Positions 25,206-32,972 of a DNA stretch of 34,703 nucleotides are shown piece after piece (within the stretch, counting starts at the first letter, position 1; every line of letters begins with the position of its first letter). The translations under genes were made by a program, and so were the position numbers. Source of the stretch: Gemmatimonadota bacterium. GTDB lineage: Bacteria; Latescibacterota; UBA2968; UBA8231. The notes beneath the pieces are model-generated. The model searched no databases and was not told the origin of the DNA. It saw only the letters and a list, made by a program, of their open reading frames with translations. The DNA is taken from contig JABHDC010000102.1 of the NCBI GenBank assembly GCA_018673255.1, positions 1 through 34,703 on the forward strand. Direction: 5' to 3'.

Positions 25206-25997
25206 CTAGGGCTGCAGGTCCCCAACGGTGTCCACGAGAAATTCGTGCATGGCACCATTGGAGACGATCGTGAACGTACTCTCACCATCCCAGTCGTTCC
25301 CATGCCAGTCACTGACCCGACCACCGGCCTCTTCCACCAGCACCATACCAGCCGCAAAGTCCCACAGTTCATCGCCAGAGCAGATCCAGGCGTCGCCGCA
25401 ACCTGCCGCGACATAGGACAGTTCTACCGCCGTGGACCCAAAGGCGCGTGTGTAGCTGGTCTCGGCAAATCGCGCCAGTGCCTGGCCATGGCGCGCCCGA
25501 TGTTCGCTCGCGTAGCCGTGGGTCAGATAGATGACTGCCAGCGAGGGATCGGACGTGGGGGCAACCTGCATGCGCTCCTCGTTGCGCCAGGCGCCCTGCC
25601 CGCGTTCCGCCAGGAAGAGATCGCCCGTCACCGGGTGCAGGATCACGCCCAGCTGCAACTGCCCCGCCACGCGCAACCCGATCGACACGGCACACAGCGG
25701 CAGCCGGCGCGAGAAGTTCGTCGTGCCATCGACGGGATCGACAATCCACAGATCGCTGAGATCGGCTGAGCCACCAGCCTCTTCACTCAAGATCCCGTGC
25801 GTCGAAGCGGCCAGCACATCGAAGATCGCCGCCTCGGCTGCCAGGTCAGTCTCCGTCACCTCACCCTTGCCGCCATCCTTGCGCTGAATCGTCGACGGAG
25901 CCGCGTGGTAGCGTTCGGCGATGACCTGTGCCGCCGCGCGGGCCGCATCGACTGCCAGTCGCAGGTCATCGGAGAGGGCAAAGGGGAAGGTGGTCAT
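25206..25997 (-). CDS. Inositol monophosphatase family protein
   Basis: The 263-residue Mg-dependent phosphatase has E72/E73 (ILSEE), DPVDGTTNF (87-95; D87, D90 metal ligands) and WDFAAGMVLVEEAGG (212-226; D213), the three signatures of the IMPase superfamily. Substrates of bacterial members include inositol-1-phosphate, PAP (3'-phosphoadenosine 5'-phosphate, a sulfur-metabolism product) and histidinol phosphate. The adjacent sulfatase makes PAP phosphatase (CysQ-like) an attractive but unproven idea. I chose ATG 25997; the frame extends upstream to 26096 but those residues do not resemble the family. It is the first gene of a three-gene operon. Confidence 0.9.
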   Translation of the reverse strand: MTTFPFALSDDLRLAVDAARAAAQVIAERYHAAPSTIQRKDGGKGEVTETDLAAEAAIFDVLAASTHGILSEEAGGSADLSDLWIVDPVDGTTNFSRRLPLCAVSIGLRVAGQLQLGVILHPVTGDLFLAERGQGAWRNEERMQVAPTSDPSLAVIYLTHGYASEHRARHGQALARFAETSYTRAFGSTAVELSYVAAGCGDAWICSGDELWDFAAGMVLVEEAGGRVSDWHGNDWDGESTFTIVSNGAMHEFLVDTVGDLQP

Positions 25998-26249
25998 GGG
26001 AAGACTCTCAGATGACAGGTAGGAGGGACGCTCAGCACTGTGTACGACAGCAGATTCGCTGAGCACAAGAAGGGGAAGGCAGCCATCGTCGTCCACCGAA
26101 GACCGGTTGCGCCTTAACCAGGCGATGCTGACCTGGGACCTGACCCCTCTGGCGGCCGCGATCGGGTCATCGAGGTGACACGGTGGGCAGCCATGTCACG
26201 ATACGCCTCGAGAACTCCTGCGGGCACGGGCCTTGCAATGATGCCCCGC

Positions 26250-27785
26250 ATGACTGCCTCCGTTCAGACCGCCGCCACCATCGGCATCGACGCGCATCTG
26301 GTGCACGTCGAGGTCGACACCGATCGCTCTCTGCCCTCTTTCACGCTCGTCGGTCTGCCCGATTCAGCCGTGCGGGAGAGTCGTGAGCGGGTCATGGCGG
26401 CTATTCGCAATGCCGGCTTCCAGTGGCCCCGCCGCCGGGTGACGGTCAGCCTCGCACCTGCCGATCTGCGCAAGGAGGGCTCCGCCTTCGATCTGGCCAT
26501 CGCCATCGGCATTCTGGTTGCCTCCGATCAGATCCGCGCCGAGACCCTCGAAGACTTCGCTTTCCTTGGTGAGCTGTCGCTGGATGGCGGTCTGCGTCCC
26601 GTGCGAGGCCTGCTGCCCATGGCGGCCGGGCTCGGGCGGCATGGGGTTTACGCCATCATCGTGCCCACGGCCAATGCACAGGAAGCCGCCTTCGCCGGGG
26701 GCCCCGTGGTGTATCCAGCCGCCTCACTGGACGAAGCAGTCGAGATCCTCGGCGGATCTGTCCGCATCCGCCCCTGCGTTGTTGACGCCGAGGCCGCCCT
26801 GCACACCGCACCGGCCGGTGATGGTGCTGACTTTGCAGAAGTGGCGGGTCAGTGGGTGGCCAAACGCGCCCTGGAAGTGGCCGCCGCCGGGGGCCACAAC
26901 GTCCTGTTGCTCGGTCCCCCCGGATCCGGCAAGACCATGCTCGCGCGCCGCGTTGCCTCCATCCTGTCAGCGCCGACGATCGACGAGGCCCTGGAGGTGA
27001 CGAAGATCCATTCCGTGGCGGGTCTGTTGCCGGCCTCAGTGCCCCTGGTGACGCGACGACCCTTCCGGGCGCCCCATCACTCGGTCTCGGATGCGGGATT
27101 GGTCGGTGGCGGGCGTGTCCCCCGCCCGGGGGAAGCGTCGCTGGCCCATCACGGGGTCCTGTTCCTCGATGAGTTGCCGGAATTTCGCCGCCCTGCCATC
27201 GAGGCACTGCGCCAGCCATTGGAGGAAGGCTCAATCACCCTGGGACGGGCGGCAGCCACCGTGTGTTATCCCTCCCGTTTCATGCTCGTGGCAGCGATGA
27301 ATCCGTGCCCCTGTGGATATCTGGGTGATGCGCGGCACGATTGCCTCTGTACCCCGCGCCAGATCGAGCGTTATCGCGCTCGACTCTCCGGTCCCTTGCT
27401 GGATCGCATCGATCTGCACGTGGAAGTACCTGCCGTGGAGGTCGCCGACATCACCGCGGACGAACGTTCAGCAGAGACCTCGGCGCAGATCGCCACCCGC
27501 GTCGAAGCAGCGCGCGCGCATCAGCGGCAGCGTTTTGCCACCACTCAAGGCATGCACTGCAATGCGGATATGGATACGGCCGGTGTGCGTCGGCACTGTC
27601 GGCCACTGGAAAAGGAGGCCGGGCACCTGTTGCGCACGGCCATGGAACGCCTCGCCCTGTCAGCGCGCGCCCATGATCGCATTCTCAAGGTTGCCCGCAC
27701 CATCGCCGATCTGGCCGGCGAGGACCGTATCGATGCAGGCCACGTGGCCGAAGCGGTACAGTATCGGTGTCTTGATCGGCGCTGA
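26250..27785 (+). CDS. comM: YifB/ComM family Mg-chelatase-like AAA+ ATPase
   Basis: The 511-residue protein has an N-terminal Lon-type ChlI domain (GLPDSAVRESRERVMAAI, 35-52; APADLRKEGSAFDL, 70-82), then the AAA+ core with Walker A GPPGSGKT (222-229), RPFRAPHHSVSDAGLVGGG (270-288) and Walker B LFLDELPEF (304-312). The MNPCPCGY segment and a C-terminal helical domain complete the family. ComM of naturally transformable bacteria is a helicase that aids branch migration during DNA integration. The ATG at 26250 gives the standard N-terminal length, but no clear ribosome binding site precedes it; ATG 26238 or an upstream GTG are alternatives. It is divergent from the inositol-monophosphatase operon and probably monocistronic. 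Confidence 0.93.
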   Translation: MTASVQTAATIGIDAHLVHVEVDTDRSLPSFTLVGLPDSAVRESRERVMAAIRNAGFQWPRRRVTVSLAPADLRKEGSAFDLAIAIGILVASDQIRAETLEDFAFLGELSLDGGLRPVRGLLPMAAGLGRHGVYAIIVPTANAQEAAFAGGPVVYPAASLDEAVEILGGSVRIRPCVVDAEAALHTAPAGDGADFAEVAGQWVAKRALEVAAAGGHNVLLLGPPGSGKTMLARRVASILSAPTIDEALEVTKIHSVAGLLPASVPLVTRRPFRAPHHSVSDAGLVGGGRVPRPGEASLAHHGVLFLDELPEFRRPAIEALRQPLEEGSITLGRAAATVCYPSRFMLVAAMNPCPCGYLGDARHDCLCTPRQIERYRARLSGPLLDRIDLHVEVPAVEVADITADERSAETSAQIATRVEAARAHQRQRFATTQGMHCNADMDTAGVRRHCRPLEKEAGHLLRTAMERLALSARAHDRILKVARTIADLAGEDRIDAGHVAEAVQYRCLDRR

Positions 27786-27800
27786 GCTCGAGAAGGCCAC

Positions 27801-28103
27801 CTATGACATGCGCGCTGTCATCAGCCCCGTCATCACCGTGCGGAAGTGGCGCAGCAGATTCACCTCGTGATTGCAGGTCGGACACTGCAGCCGCTCACCA
27901 CCCCGGATATCGATGAAGCTGCTCTGCGTGCCATTCGCCTGCCGCTTCATCTCTTCCACACCACCCTCTTCTTCTTCACGCCGGTCAATTCGTTCCCAAT
28001 CGACAGTCTCTCCCGTGATATTGCGAAACAACGTCTGCTTCGGGACGTAGACTTTGAAACGTTTCCTGCAACCGGAGCAGGTGTAGAGAAAGCCGAGAGC
28101 CAT
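27801..28103 (-). CDS. Small CxxC zinc-ribbon-like protein
   Basis: The 100-residue protein has two cysteine pairs: CSGC (9-12) within YTCSGCRKRFKV, and CPTC (74-77) followed by NHE. They would form a four-cysteine zinc site, and H79 could assist. The linker (about 34-60) is very acidic and charged and probably helical or disordered. I recognise no named family. The ATG at 28103 has a perfect AGGAGG six bases upstream, stronger than most sites here, so it should be well translated. It converges with comM at 15 bp. Confidence 0.7.
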   Translation of the reverse strand: MALGFLYTCSGCRKRFKVYVPKQTLFRNITGETVDWERIDRREEEEGGVEEMKRQANGTQSSFIDIRGGERLQCPTCNHEVNLLRHFRTVMTGLMTARMS

Positions 28104-28166
28104 CACGCGCCTCCTGAGGTGATGCCGACGGCCGGGGACCTGCGGCCATCGATTGTGTCAGGAGTG

Positions 28167-28172
28167 AGTATA
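28167..28172 (-). promoter_or_regulatory. Possible -10 element for the CxxC protein gene
   Basis: On the minus strand TATACT lies 64 bases before the ATG at 28103, within the most AT-rich part of the window. No good -35 stands 16-18 bp further upstream. The inverted repeat at 28174-28198 occupies the would-be spacer, which is where a repressor operator often lies. Confidence 0.4.
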
Positions 28173-28173
28173 C

Positions 28174-28205
28174 GCACTTATTGAAATGGCATAAGTGCCT
28201 TTTTT
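28174..28205 (+). terminator. Hairpin with T-tract, terminator-like (or operator)
   Basis: GCACTTAT (28174-28181) and ATAAGTGC (28191-28198) form a perfect 8-bp stem with a 9-base loop, followed by a run of six T (28200-28205) on the plus strand. That is an intrinsic terminator layout, but the nearest plus-strand gene (comM) ends about 390 bp upstream, with an oppositely oriented gene between. The same palindrome abuts a minus-strand -10-like TATACT, so an operator role is equally possible. Confidence 0.55.
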
Positions 28206-28361
28206 ACAATATGTTGCACGTTTTATAGTGTCTTTGTTCATTGCTGGGCCATACTGTGATCGGCGTCACGCTCGGCAAGCACCTGCTTGAGGGCACTCGG
28301 CCGTCGGTCGGTCGCGAGGCACCGATCTGTCAGGCCGCAGGACCTGCATGGAGACTGGGTT

Positions 28362-29411
28362 TCAGGCCGTCATGATCCGCCGCACGGTGGCGGCGAAATC
28401 ATCGACATCTTCAGGCGTCGTATCCCATGCCGCCATCCAGCGCGCCTCGCCGCGACCCGGATCCCACACGGCGAAGGTCACCTGGGTCAGCAGCTCATTC
28501 ATTTTGTCGGGATCGAGGCGCACGAAGACGCCATTGGCTTGTGTCGGATGAATGAGTTCGACACCGGGGATGTCTCCCACCGCCACGCGCAATCGTTGGG
28601 CCATCTCATTGGCGTGCGCCGCCAGTCGCAGCCACAGATCCTCATTCAACATTGCGTCGAACTGAGCGCTGATGAAACGCATCTTCGAGGCCAGCTGCAT
28701 GCCCTGTTTGCGCACGTAGGGAAAGGCAGCCGACGCGTCCGCGGAGATGAGCACCACGGCCTCGGCCAGCATGGCCCCCGTCTTCGTGAGCCCCAGACTC
28801 AACAGATCGACGCCCGCATCGCTGGTGAAGGCGCGAGGCGGCAATTCCAGGAAGGCTGCCGCATTGGCCAGCCGGGCACCATCCATGTGCAGGAGCCAGC
28901 CCCGGGCGTGGGCAGCATCGGCCAGGGCACGCACCTCGTCGGGCGTATACACGGTCCCCATCTCCGTTACCTGCGTGATCGACAGCAGGTGGGGTTTGGA
29001 CTGATGGGGCTCAGCGTGGCCCTCGGCAATGTCGTCGAGTCGATTCGGTGTCAGCTTGCCGCCCACGGAGGGCAGGGTGAGTGTGCGACACCCGATGAAA
29101 CGCTCGATGGCACCACACTCATCCCAGTGGATGTGCGAGGTATCCGAGCAGACGACGGCCTGAAAGGGCGCCGTCACCGCCGCCGCGGACAATACATTGG
29201 CCGCCGTGCCATTGAAGACGAAGAACGCCTCGACGCCGTCGCCGCCAAACATCTGGCCTACCCGCTTCTGTACCTGCTGCGTCAGCGGATCCTCACCATA
29301 GGCCAGGGCGTGGCCCACGTTGGCCGCTGCCATCGCCTGCAGAACGTCAGGGTGGGTGCCGGCCAGATTGTCGGAGTAGAAGTGACGCCGCCCGTCGAAG
29401 ATGGATGTCAT
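28362..29411 (-). CDS. Low-specificity L-threonine aldolase
   Basis: The 349-residue PLP enzyme is of the beta-eliminating-lyase/threonine-aldolase family, splitting L-threonine or related beta-hydroxy amino acids into glycine and an aldehyde. Visible features are SDNLAGTHPDVLQAM (13-27), FVFNGTAANVL (64-74), SHIHWDECGA (92-101; H95 stacks on PLP), HMDGARL (175-181; D177) and LGLTKTGAM (206-214) with K210 as Schiff-base lysine. All catalytic residues are present. The ribosome binding site is weak. The gene stands 146 bp after a Gfo/Idh gene in the same direction and may have its own promoter. Confidence 0.9.
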   Translation of the reverse strand: MTSIFDGRRHFYSDNLAGTHPDVLQAMAAANVGHALAYGEDPLTQQVQKRVGQMFGGDGVEAFFVFNGTAANVLSAAAVTAPFQAVVCSDTSHIHWDECGAIERFIGCRTLTLPSVGGKLTPNRLDDIAEGHAEPHQSKPHLLSITQVTEMGTVYTPDEVRALADAAHARGWLLHMDGARLANAAAFLELPPRAFTSDAGVDLLSLGLTKTGAMLAEAVVLISADASAAFPYVRKQGMQLASKMRFISAQFDAMLNEDLWLRLAAHANEMAQRLRVAVGDIPGVELIHPTQANGVFVRLDPDKMNELLTQVTFAVWDPGRGEARWMAAWDTTPEDVDDFAATVRRIMTA

Positions 29412-29557
29412 GTTGCGGTTGGGCCTTTGGTTGGATGGAAGGGAACACCTCGACGAACCACCAGAGTCACGCTGGACGCAAGCGGACTCACAGATATCGC
29501 CGCATGAGCAGAGCGAAGTGGATCACTGCCATGATGATGCCGAGAGGATGCTGCCCA

Positions 29558-30580
29558 TCACAGTTCGCCGAATCGCTGCACCAGGTCGATGGGTCGGCCA
29601 CTGGCAGCCGACTCGTAACCGGCCTGTACGATGGCCAGTGACCGCCGCTCACTGCGGCCCGTCGTCGGTCCTGGATCTTCACCCAGCACCCATTGCGCAA
29701 AGCCGGCCAATTCCTGCGCGAACTCCGAAGGCTGCGCCGCCGGCATCGTGACGCACTCCTGCTCGCCTTCATCATCGATGAACCAACACTTGTCACGACG
29801 CGCCCGCAGACACCCGAGGTCACCGAATATCGTGTAGCCACCCATGTCTGCGGGAAATCTCGTCTCCGAAGATTGCACGACATGCACACTGGCCCCCGAA
29901 CTCAGCGTCAGCTGCAGATCCATCGTCGCTTCGATATCCCTACGCTTGAAGCCACTCGTTCGATGTTGATGTGCGTAGACGGTGGCCACCTCGCCGAAGA
30001 CATAACGGAGTTGAGCGACGGTGTGGATACCATGCAGCATCCACGTTCCCGTGCCCCCCAGCGCCGGCTGACCCAGCCAGGCTCGGCGGTCGGGATAACC
30101 GTAGTCCGGCGCGCGAAATCCATCCATCACCGTTGCCGTCACCAGTTCGCCAATGTGGCGCCGCGATTGCACGACCTCCCGCAGGAAGCCGGCCAGCGGC
30201 TGATGGGTCGCTGATTCGGCCACGTAGAGTCGCACACCCGCCCTTTCGGCCGCCTCGATCATCGACGTCGCCTCCTCCACACTCAGCGCCATCGGCTTCT
30301 CGACGATCACGTGTTTCCCCGCTTCGGCCGCAGCGATCGCCATCGATGCATGTAGCGCATGAGGGGTACAGAGACTGACCGCATCGACCGTGCCGTCCTG
30401 CAGGACACTCGTCAGGTCGGCACGGGTGTCAGCCACGCCATGTTCGGCCGCGACCCGGGCCAGATGCTCGGCATCATCGTCGACGCAACAGACCAACTCG
30501 ATCTCGTCACCCAGCTCCGCCAGAGCCTGCACCTGTCGTTGGCCGGCCCACCCCACGCCGATGATGGCCAGCCGCATCAT
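29558..30580 (-). CDS. Gfo/Idh/MocA-family oxidoreductase
   Basis: This is a 340-residue NAD(P)-dependent dehydrogenase. GVGWAG (8-13) is the dinucleotide loop, CTPHALH (71-77) the beta4 segment, and EKP (94-96) supplies K95. WMLHGIH (180-186) provides catalytic-site histidines (H183, H186). It is only distantly related to the copy at 9353-10369. Its start overlaps the stop of the Ldh2-type gene by four bases (ATGA), so both oxidoreductases are translated together and probably act on one pathway, perhaps reversible oxidation of a sugar or 2-hydroxy acid. Confidence 0.9.
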   Translation of the reverse strand: MMRLAIIGVGWAGQRQVQALAELGDEIELVCCVDDDAEHLARVAAEHGVADTRADLTSVLQDGTVDAVSLCTPHALHASMAIAAAEAGKHVIVEKPMALSVEEATSMIEAAERAGVRLYVAESATHQPLAGFLREVVQSRRHIGELVTATVMDGFRAPDYGYPDRRAWLGQPALGGTGTWMLHGIHTVAQLRYVFGEVATVYAHQHRTSGFKRRDIEATMDLQLTLSSGASVHVVQSSETRFPADMGGYTIFGDLGCLRARRDKCWFIDDEGEQECVTMPAAQPSEFAQELAGFAQWVLGEDPGPTTGRSERRSLAIVQAGYESAASGRPIDLVQRFGEL

Positions 30581-31665
30581 GCTTCAGCCTCGTGCGAGGC
30601 GCGGATCGACGGCTCATGCCAGTCTGGCGGTACGGACACATCGAGCTGCACCGCCGTCGCCGCCAGGTCCGCCAGCGTTACAGCATTCAGCGGAATCCCA
30701 TCGGCCCGGTATTGCGCGCGGCGCTCGTGCTCCAAACCACCTGGCGCCTGTGGTGGCGACATACCTTCCACACGACGACAGTCTCGGATCTGCCGGATCG
30801 CCGCATCGACTCTGTGTTTGAATCGAGAGATCTCTTCGAAGGCGCCCACATCGATGGCCATGACAAAATGGCCGTCGCCTCCTGCGGTCGGTCCATCCTC
30901 CATGTTCCCCAGCTCCGAGCCATATGCGGCCCCCGATAGCATACTGGACAACACACCCATCATCATCGCCAGACCAGCACCCTTGAAGGCACCGATGGGC
31001 TGCAGCAGGCCATCGATCGCCAGGGACGGATCGGTCGTCGGACTGCCCGTCGCATCCAGTGCCCAACCTTCGGGCAGGGGCTCGCCCTTCTGCTGGTGAA
31101 TGCGAATCTTGCCGTGGCTCGAGCCCGAGAACGCCGCGTCGTAGAGGATCGGCGGCTCGTCCCCGGCGGGGATCCCCAGGCCCAGGGGATTGATCCCCAG
31201 AATGCGCTCGGCCCCACCCCAGGGCGCCATCGTGGGCAGGGCATTCGTCGTCGCCCAACCGATCATGTCCGCCTCGACGGCCATGCGCGCGTAGTATGCC
31301 ATGGCGCCGGAGTGGTTGCTGCCTCGGATGGCGGCAATGCCGACGCCGTGAACACGGGCTGCATCGATTGCCCGAGCCATGGCGAAGTGCATGCCGATCT
31401 GGCCCATACTGTTACCACCATCCACCACCAGGCAGGCGCCACGCCCGGCCACAACATGCGGCTGGCCCTGTGGATCGACCCCTTTGGCGGTGAGCTTCTC
31501 CACGTATTCCGGTACTCGCAGCACCCCATGGGAATGCACACCCCCCAGGTCTGCATCCACGAGGGTATCGGCCAGCAGGACAGCGTCTTCCTCTGACATG
31601 CCGCAGGCGGTGAAGACAGCAGTGACGATGTGGCGTAGTGGGTCGGCTTGCACAGAGTGGGGCAT
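30577..31665 (-). CDS. Ldh2-family (malate/L-lactate/ureidoglycolate) dehydrogenase
   Basis: The 362-residue NAD(P)-dependent 2-hydroxyacid oxidoreductase of the non-Rossmann YlbC/YiaK family shows HSHGVLRVPEYVEKL (44-58), GIAAIRGSNHSGAMAYY (109-125; H118 catalytic), PTMAPWGG (144-151) and GINPLGLGIP (157-166). These are typical of the family, which includes 2,3-diketogulonate reductase, ureidoglycolate dehydrogenase and sulfolactate dehydrogenase. The last would suit a sulfonate/sulfate theme, but sequence alone does not decide. The ATG at 31665 has GCGAGAGA just upstream; the frame extends to 31809 without family similarity. It is coupled to the Gfo/Idh gene and divergent from the amidase. 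Confidence 0.9.
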   Translation of the reverse strand: MPHSVQADPLRHIVTAVFTACGMSEEDAVLLADTLVDADLGGVHSHGVLRVPEYVEKLTAKGVDPQGQPHVVAGRGACLVVDGGNSMGQIGMHFAMARAIDAARVHGVGIAAIRGSNHSGAMAYYARMAVEADMIGWATTNALPTMAPWGGAERILGINPLGLGIPAGDEPPILYDAAFSGSSHGKIRIHQQKGEPLPEGWALDATGSPTTDPSLAIDGLLQPIGAFKGAGLAMMMGVLSSMLSGAAYGSELGNMEDGPTAGGDGHFVMAIDVGAFEEISRFKHRVDAAIRQIRDCRRVEGMSPPQAPGGLEHERRAQYRADGIPLNAVTLADLAATAVQLDVSVPPDWHEPSIRASHEAEA

Positions 31666-31853
31666 CTGTCTCTCGCTGCGTTCGTGAGGCAATGACCGCA
31701 GAAGGTAGATCGCCTTTGCGTTGTCCACACCCTGGTGGCACTGGCTCTCGCCCTGAGGCTGGCCCCGGCATATGATTGCCCCCTGGACGCGATCCGACTG
31801 GTTGAGCACGTGAATGGTTGAGCCCGCAAACGACTCTGAGAAGGAGATCCTCC

Positions 31854-32762
31854 ATGCGTCACTTCACCCGCACCCCCTGCTATTCCGGACCCGATGATCC
31901 TGAACGCGGCCAGCCACGTGGCACCCTCGAGCTGGGGGAAACCGTCATCATCGAAACTGTCGGCGGCTCAGATCACGACTACGAGGCGGCGGGCGAGACC
32001 CGGGCCGGTCAGATCACGGCGGCAAATACACCACGCGGCTCACGTCCCGGTGGTCCCTTCATCATCGAAGGCATCGAACCGGACGACTGGGTCGCTATCG
32101 AGCTCATCGACATGGAGTGCGCCCCGTACGGCTTCTATCGCAACGCGGGGCCCCACTGGGGCTACTGGCGTGCCGTGGCACCGGTGCGCGATGGTCTGGT
32201 GCATTTCCCACCCGATTTCGTCGTACCCGTGCGGCCGATGATCGGCGTCATTCAGTTGGAGTCTGTCGCCGCTCATCCGATCGACCACGGTGGTAACATG
32301 GACTTCAATTCCATTCAGCCGGGCTCCACCGTGCACATCCGCGCCCAGAAGGCCGGCGCCTATCTGTCCATCGGGGACACCCACGCGCGCATGGGCTGCG
32401 GTGAACTGACTGCCGCCGGCGTCGAGATCGATGCCACGGTCACACTGAAGGTCGACCGCTCCCCCGGTTTTCCGAATGCGAGCCCCGTCGTGGAGAAGAC
32501 GCGTTATGTCGAGACCGCCGAAGAGTGGCTCACCAGTGGCATCGGCGAGACCTGGGGCGACGCGCTGAAGAAGGCCTGGATCGAGATGGTTGCCCTGCTG
32601 ATCGATCGTTACGACACGACCTACGAATACGCCAACATGATCGTGGGTACCATCGGCGACGCCCGGCCCGGTTTTGCCACCGAATACATCGGCAGCTACT
32701 GCACCTGCCAGATCGCCATCACCAAGCAACTGCGGCGCACGGGCACACCTTACACGCCCTGA
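31854..32762 (+). CDS. Acetamidase/formamidase family protein
   Basis: The 302-residue hydrolase is of the FmdA/AmdA family, zinc-dependent amidases that release ammonia from short amides. Family landmarks are the GGNMD segment (146-150), the GDTHARMGCGEL motif (174-185; D175, H177 and E184 are likely metal or catalytic residues) and a C-terminal segment with EYIGSYCTCQIAITKQL. ATG 31854 is preceded by AAGGAG with a 7-base gap, a strong site; an upstream in-frame start at 31818 has none. The gene is single and closed by a hairpin terminator 27 bp after the stop. Confidence 0.9.
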   Translation: MRHFTRTPCYSGPDDPERGQPRGTLELGETVIIETVGGSDHDYEAAGETRAGQITAANTPRGSRPGGPFIIEGIEPDDWVAIELIDMECAPYGFYRNAGPHWGYWRAVAPVRDGLVHFPPDFVVPVRPMIGVIQLESVAAHPIDHGGNMDFNSIQPGSTVHIRAQKAGAYLSIGDTHARMGCGELTAAGVEIDATVTLKVDRSPGFPNASPVVEKTRYVETAEEWLTSGIGETWGDALKKAWIEMVALLIDRYDTTYEYANMIVGTIGDARPGFATEYIGSYCTCQIAITKQLRRTGTPYTP

Positions 32763-32788
32763 ACACGCCAGGCCAGATCTGCCGAAGT

Positions 32789-32820
32789 GCGGTGGCGCCC
32801 CTGAGACGCCACCGCTTCTT
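32789..32820 (+). terminator. Rho-independent terminator after the amidase gene
   Basis: GCGGTGGCG (32789-32797) and CGCCACCGC (32807-32815) form a perfect 9-bp GC-rich stem with a 9-base loop, followed by TTCTT. It lies 27 bp beyond the amidase stop and is the clearest intrinsic terminator in the window. Confidence 0.8.
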
Positions 32821-32894
32821 CGAAAAAAGTGCGTCCCGGGTAAAGATCCACGTCGCAGAGTGGGTCCTTGTAGTAGAAGCTGAGGATTTCGGCT

Positions 32895-32939
32895 GAGCCA
32901 GAAACCGGTACCAGACTCTGGCGAGCCAGGCACTGGCTC
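32895..32939 (+). promoter_or_regulatory. Alternative hairpins in the leader of the sigma-factor gene
   Basis: GAGCCAG occurs at 32895-32901 and again at 32923-32929. Either copy can pair with CTGGCTC at 32933-32939, giving a tight 7-bp stem with a 3-base loop or a long-range stem. The inner segment CCAG...CTGG (32910-32921) can also fold. The structure ends 33 bp before the GTG start of the sigma-factor gene and has no T-tract, so it looks more like an operator or an RNA switch than a terminator. Confidence 0.45.
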
Positions 32940-32972
32940 ATTGACCCGAACCCCGTGATGACGGACTGACCC

